Source of the DNA: Vespula vulgaris
Taxonomy: Eukaryota > Arthropoda > Insecta > Hymenoptera > Vespidae
Assembly: GCF_905475345.1 (NCBI RefSeq)
Contig: NC_066586.1
Coordinates: forward strand, 3,822,501-3,886,500
DNA: 64,000 nt
Reading direction: 5' to 3'
Shown: piece after piece, positions 58,511 through 64,000 of the stretch
Position numbering within the stretch: the first letter of the stretch is position 1
Layout of the letters: each line of letters begins with the position of its first letter
Notes under the pieces: generated by a model
Told to the model about the DNA's origin: nothing
Seen by the model: only the letters and a program-made list of their open reading frames with translations
The model's database searches: none
Position numbers and translations under genes: made by a program

Positions 58511-59572
58511 CGTAGCACCTTTGAAATTTATTATCATTTAGACGAAGTACTCATTCGTTTTCTTCTTATCCAATGAAATGTAATATGATACGTATTTGAT
58601 GATACTATGAGATAATATGTTGGAAGTGATTTGTGACGTATATATGTATGTATATGAAAGTACGCAAGCACCTGTTTTTCTTCAAAGATTTTAAATTTAG
58701 AGAAGATTCAAAGATTTCTCGAATTAATCGAAGAACGGATAAATAGATATAAATTATGAGAGATATATCTTTATTGAAATAACGCGTCATAATTCATATT
58801 GAAATGTTAATAGAAAAGTAAGATAGAGTAAGATATCGAATTAATCTTTATATATTACGTATAATAAAAATATCACGTTAACGTTTGCTGTTTCATTCAC
58901 GCGATACTTTATCCGTCTGCAGCGTTTTTCAATCTTTCTGTGCAATACAATCTTGTGATATAAAACTTTTGAGAATTCGATAAACAGTGGAGTAGTGGTT
59001 GTAAATTATTTTAAAGATAAGGATATTACTGCGTTATTCTTACGAACGTGCAAGAACATTTCACGGGGAACACTTTCAAAATTTTATAGGAATTAATTAT
59101 TTTTCTTTGCATGAGATCGAAGATATATATTTCGTAGCCGATAGGTTGAGAAACGCTGGTCTGATACGCTCTCGCGTCCATCAATTTAGCGATGATCTAT
59201 CCGAAAAGAAAAGAAAAGAAGAAAAAAAAGGAAAAAACCTTTGTGGCAGTAAATCATCGTAGGAATAAAAATAATCTTTACTTCATGATTTTATTGATCA
59301 GGATCAATCGATGGAGAGGAGTAACGATAAAAATCAGGCTACGGTAGTATCGGTAGAGAATCTTCTTCCTCTTTGATCCGAACGAAATTGCAAGGAGTTA
59401 CACGGGTGAGAGTGTGACGAATGGCTTTAGCATTCGATAAGAATGCAGAATGCGGAGAGTGAGAGAGAAATAGAAGAAAAAGAAATAAAAAAGAAAAGAA
59501 AACAAAATAAAACAAAAACATACGAAAAAGAAAAAGAAAAATACAACGAAACAAAACAAAAAACACATAAAG

Positions 59573-59597
59573 ACACACACACACACACACACACACA
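59573..59597 (+). repeat. CA dinucleotide repeat
   Basis: About 12 CA units, preceded by AAAAC/AAAG-rich sequence (59470-59560). 58515-59200 is AT-rich with nothing recognised. 59640-59880 is GC-richer with no family match. Confidence 0.92.
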
Positions 59598-60179
59598 CGA
59601 TGCAGCGAATCATAAAAAGCGGTAATCAAGTCGATGCTCGACAATAATTGTTGTTTTTGCCATTAGATAGAAGAGAACGCGGCACGGAACAGGTCGCTAG
59701 GACAGCAAATTGCACGAGTTTGCAAGAATTCCTCTCCTTCTCGGCTTCTCCCGCTCTTTATTCACAGTCGATCGACTGTTATAATTTGTTGCTAGGCCGC
59801 GTGCAATTATATAACGAGAAAGAGTGGCCTCTTGCGTTACACGCGAGTCGAGTTCATTATCGTCACGACACCGACCGGCTACTATCATACATACGTAACT
59901 ACCTGTTCACATACATATGTATATACATGCTTGTACAACGCGTATTGAACATCACGAGAGAAGGCGAGACCTAGTTTATAGATACCTAGGTGACTCTCGA
60001 CGACATCGTTTCGATCACAAAATGTTGATTTTTTCCTTTTCTTTTTATGTTCTTCGAGAATCATTGAAAATAAACCTGTCATATTTCCTTCCTGTTCCTT
60101 TTTTCGTTTCCTTTTTCTTTTTTTCTGTTTTCATTTTTTTCATATGGTTTATTATAAACGTATATTTTACATAATTTAC

Positions 60180-60998
60180 TGGGTATATACGTAAGTATAT
60201 ACTTTTCGTATAGATATTTAAACTGATACATTCATATGCACGATATATTTACTTGTTTGGTGAAATCAATGAATGACATTCTTCGATAAACATATAGTTG
60301 TCATTCGGATAAATAAGGCTCGTTGGGTGTTCGTTCATAGCTATCATTCGTTATACTATATACCTCGGTGGGCCTGGTAATTCATCTTTCTTACACTCCT
60401 CTTGACGCGAGCAAAGCTCTCAATTCAGGTTGTCCGATGCAAATCAATCCTTCGACACTTTGAATCGATCGTTTAACACGTTCGAGATGCCGGTGCTATT
60501 TTCACGCGACTCTACTACGTTCGGTTCGCGTGATAATTAGATAACTTATTGATATCATTTTTTTTATTCTCCTTATTTGTTATTCATGTATATCTCGTAT
60601 GAAAGAATCATGTATTGCAATAAGAAACGAACGAGTGTAATGAAGAGAACACAATTGATAAATTAATAACTTGGTAAAAAAGATAATAGTAATGCCTTCT
60701 CTTGTGAATTAAAAATGGCCGACCAAGTAATAATTGCATTATATATGATAATTATGCTGCTGATATGTGAATATATATCAACTGATGATAATATTATGAA
60801 GCATTTTACGATCGTGTTTCATTTTATATAAAATAATAATGATGATCTGAATCGAAGATTCGGTCATCGATGATCCACAAGGCATTCGATCCGTTAATCG
60901 AAATTTGACGCTAAAGATATCACTTCCCTCTCTTCTTCCTTCTCCTCACCATTACCATAGATAGTCTCTTCTTCGTCATTGACGAGTCGTTGACGTTC
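60180..60998. other. AT-rich stretch with GC-richer patch
   Basis: 60365-60540 is GC-richer with CCTCGGTGGGCCTGG and TTCGCGTGATAATTAG. The rest is AT-rich. No frame or repeat is supportable. Confidence 0.4.
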
Positions 60999-61145
60999 GA
61001 GACGTTTAACGGCACAATCAGTTGACCGATTGGCCGGTCAAACGTTTTTTGCTTCCTAATTGGCAAATAACCGTCAGCTACGTCATGTCTTCCAAAGAAT
61101 GAAAACGTTTGCGTCTGTTGGCACCTAAAATAAACGTCCCGATTG
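60999..61145. promoter_or_regulatory. candidate regulatory island with GGCCGGTCAA/TTGACC motifs
   Basis: AGTTGACCGATTGGCCGGTCAAACG (61020-61044) is an inverted TTGACC/GGTCAA pair around a CCAAT box (ATTGG); CCTAATTGGCAAATAACCGTCA and CTACGTCATG follow. The dyad with CCAAT and CRE-like cores suggests a promoter or enhancer. 61146-61820 is AT-rich without features. Confidence 0.33.
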
Positions 61146-62099
61146 AAATGATATATTATTTTATTCTCTCGATCCTTTCTTTCGTTTTTTTTTCAAATTT
61201 CTTTAAACACGACAAACACATTGATTTTTATCCGATGAAAAAGATGATCTTAATTAGAGTTGTATTATAATTCTATACTAATCGAATGATTGTGTTATAT
61301 TTACTTTGGTAAATTTATTTAATTGATCGATAAGTAATGTCGAAAGTTGTAGTGTTGCATATCGAAATAATCAATCTCTAGTGTGTTAATATTTTTTATT
61401 ATCAATGTTAACTTCATTTATCAGCTAATTCAATATATCATATACGTATTTTAATAATATTTTATTGAATATTTTTAATGAAAATTTCGAAATTACTTAT
61501 CGGTCGATCGAATATCTATTGTTTCTCCGAATTTTCTATTATATTAATCAATAATTTTTGTTAGAAAACTTTCTGTCGCGATTTCATATTTCATTAAGAG
61601 AGATAAAAATCGACGATTGATATCGCGCTAATCAGTAAAAAGTAATAAAAAAATAAATATGAGAACATTGAGATAAATCGTAATAATAAGTAAGAATTTT
61701 ATCGTGTCGTGTCGATAATAGGAACGATCCTAAGAAGCGATTATAGTTCTCGTCTCGTAAAGGTAATCGCGTCACGGCGATTATCCATGAGAATATCATA
61801 AGAGTCCGTTAAAACGTCGCTTTCGTGATTCGCGTTTATGAGGGAGCCAGCTAGTTGGTCGCTGAGTAAACCTGTTAATTATTTGCATCGTCGTCACGGA
61901 GAACAGAAGCGATTAGATCTAATGAGAAAAATGAGGAAGCAATTTGTTCGTGCGCCCGTATGTACGCCGCCGTCTGGTTATCCTTTCAGACGATCGACTA
62001 TATTGCCGGGAGTGAATCTCTCGATCCCTTCTCTTCTGGCATCCCTTCACTACCCCTTCTCTATCACCCTTTCCTTTTATTTTACGGTTGTGTCGTCTA

Positions 62100-62225
62100 T
62101 ATATACATACATATATATATTATATATATATTTATATGTATATATTTATATGTACATTAATATTATCATAATATACATAACACACACACATATATATATG
62201 TATGTATGTATGTATGTATGCATGT
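62100..62225 (+). repeat. TATA/TATG/CACA low-complexity block
   Basis: TA units, a CA run (62179-62190) and seven TATG units (62198-62222). Tyr/Ile-rich frames on both strands come from this block. 62280-62480 is GC-richer without a convincing exon. Confidence 0.88.
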
Positions 62226-62589
62226 GCATAAAGTGTATGTTTTTTGTATATATGTATATAGATATGTAAGTAAATATGTATATGTTTTTGCGTGAAGCGG
62301 TGTCGGAAAGAGGATCGAAAGCAAAGCTCGATCATAAGCGGCCGCTTCGAGAACGACTTTCCACACGCGACGAACCCGCCTTGTAAATAATCGACATCCG
62401 TTCGCGATATACTTACTTCGGTATGATCACGAAGGAGAATGTGTTCGCTTCCTCGCTCGAGAAATTTCATGATCTGTATAGGATACATCTTCGTGTTGGA
62501 TCTTCGAAATTTATCTTTGCTCGTTGAAAGTGTTTAGGGAAAGGAAAGAAAAACTCGCGTTGGTTCTATTCGCATGGTAAATGTTAGGC

Positions 62590-63050
62590 TCTCTTTTTTT
62601 CTTTTCTCTTTGTTGAATTATCTTTATACATATATTTTTTTATTTAATTTATAAAACTAAAATCAATAGGAAATAGTTTGATCGAAGAATTAGTTTCGAA
62701 GTGTATGCTTATGTATCTATATTTATAGATGAGATATTAGAAAAAAAAGAAGAAAGAAGAATAAAATTAGAAGAAAATAATTGTAACGCAGAGTTACAAT
62801 TTATGCGAATAATACTTATGACTTTTTCATTGCGATCATAATCAACAAGTTGAGAACGGATTTCGTATCAATGAGAAATCTTTCTTTAGATCGAGTATGG
62901 AGAGAATCGCTCAGAAAGGCGAAGTGAAGACAAGACGATCGACGATCTATCGCTCTTTAAGATCCCGATCTCCCGCAGGTTAATCGCTCACCTTGTTACA
63001 GGTAGCCCGTGCGCTACGCAGGAGGCGCGATCGTCGAAGCGATCTATTGC
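62590..63050. other. AT-rich then mixed sequence
   Basis: AT-rich to 62870 with an A/GAA-rich patch at 62741-62780. 62880-63050 is GC-richer with no sustained frame. Confidence 0.45.
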
Positions 63051-63054
63051 TTCT

Positions 63055-63075
63055 GAGAGAGAGAGAGAGAGAGCA
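63055..63075 (+). repeat. short GA microsatellite
   Basis: About ten GA units, followed by TACA/TACG-rich sequence to 63128. 63280-63630 is AT-rich with nothing recognised. Confidence 0.9.
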
Positions 63076-63639
63076 TTTCTCTCTCACACATACATATGTA
63101 CATATACGTATACGTATATACATACACTATATTCTCGATGGCATTCGATCTTCCTCGAACACGAGAGGGACACGCGTGGGTGCCACGCCAGATTCGAAAC
63201 TTCTTTCGGAAATGACCTCATTGGAAGGCCGACCTTCGCTGTATGAGTCATTCGATTGAGACACGAATTAGGATGAGGTACCGAAAATTTCCAAATTTTG
63301 TAGTCCCACGTTACGAAATTATTTCTCAATGCTACCTGTTTAAATATATTATAATGACAAAAGGATCCAAGAAAAAAAAATCCATTTATTTTCATTTGAC
63401 ATTTTATTTTATCTCAATTTAGATATTATTCATTGTCGAGATTTTTAGAGAATAAAAAGTGATTAAGGATGAAACTATGTGTAAGAGATAAAATTGGTAT
63501 TATTAATATAGATATTGTCGTAATGAATTTTACTTTAGAAATATTTAATGATATTTAATATGTGTTACTTTAGATAAGTGACATTTTTAATTGATCTTTT
63601 ATTAAATGATTTGAAATATTATTAGAATTTTAATGTCCA

Positions 63640-63960
63640 ATCGTAGAGAAACGATTTTCTAAGCGGCTTCAGCCAAAGGTCCGAATCGCGAACGCAATGA
63701 TTTATAACAGGAAACCTCTTTTCCATAGGTCAGACATTGTAGAGAGTGCGGACGGACACGCCTCGGCTCGATTTACGCTCAGTCGCGATTAGGGATCGAT
63801 AAAGGGAGCGGAACTCGCTTATCCCCTTTGGATCGATTTGATAGACGAGGCGCAACGTTTCCCGCGTCGCGGATCTTCGATAGTTCATCATCGAGCTTTA
63901 TCCCTTTGCCGATTCTCACGGCGATCGATCCGTTACCTTGTCCTCGTGACCTTTCTTACT
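63640..63960. promoter_or_regulatory. candidate regulatory island with repeated TTATCCC-CTTTG motif
   Basis: GC-richer block reaching nearly to the window edge. TTATCCCCTTTG (63819-63830) and TTATCCCTTTG (63898-63908) are near-identical, and GATAAAGGGA (63798-63807) is a related inverted form. Further GATA cores lie at 63840 and 63878. No frame is open. The spacing of about 79 bp between like sites suggests a real binding module; unproven. Confidence 0.35.
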
Positions 63961-64000
63961 TTCTTCCTTCCTATCATTTTCTTTTTTCCGTTCCTATATC

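Overview
The window looks like nuclear DNA of an insect, most likely a hymenopteran (aculeate wasp or bee grade). It is AT-rich, dense in simple repeats (above all GA/CT tracts of up to about 80 bp), not depleted in CpG, and carries a spliced insect-type chymotrypsin gene with short introns. I see no prokaryotic gene organisation, no CRISPR array and no tRNA or rRNA gene. The order is inferred from composition and the protease family; it was not tested by any search.

Only one protein-coding gene can be supported fully. It is a four-exon S1-family serine protease on the minus strand (CDS 1494 down to 233, 254 residues), with a TATA box, a cluster of GATA motifs upstream, intact His/Asp/Ser catalytic residues and a poly(A) signal. 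Its activation site is non-canonical (Ala-Leu where Arg-Ile is usual) and its S1 pocket is not trypsin-like.

The remaining 62 kb or so has no recognisable protein family. It is AT-rich intergenic or long-intron DNA studded with microsatellites. It holds five blocks of short tandem repeats with units of about 50 to 240 bp (14.0, 15.6-16.3, 20.9, 32.5-32.9 and 53.0-53.7 kb). It also holds two short elements with CAGGGTG-type terminal inverted repeats (3.6 kb and 33.9-34.2 kb) and a strong AT-rich hairpin at 44.44 kb. Between these lie islands of 100 to 400 bp with higher GC content and homeodomain-, GATA- or CCAAT-like motifs, which are the best candidates for regulatory elements (for example 6.9, 17.5, 18.9, 36.6, 38.5, 42.4, 49.6, 61.0 and 63.8 kb).

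A GC-rich block at about 29.35-30.30 kb has a TCAGTT initiator-like site and a good splice donor at its right edge. It may be the promoter and non-coding first exon of a plus-strand gene whose coding exons lie outside the window; if so, much of 30-64 kb is its first intron. A few isolated open frames look more coding-like than their surroundings (best: minus strand 33541-33780; weaker: 11169-11462 plus, 28085-28259 minus, 54002-54151 minus). They may be orphan or terminal exons, but none could be assigned to a family.
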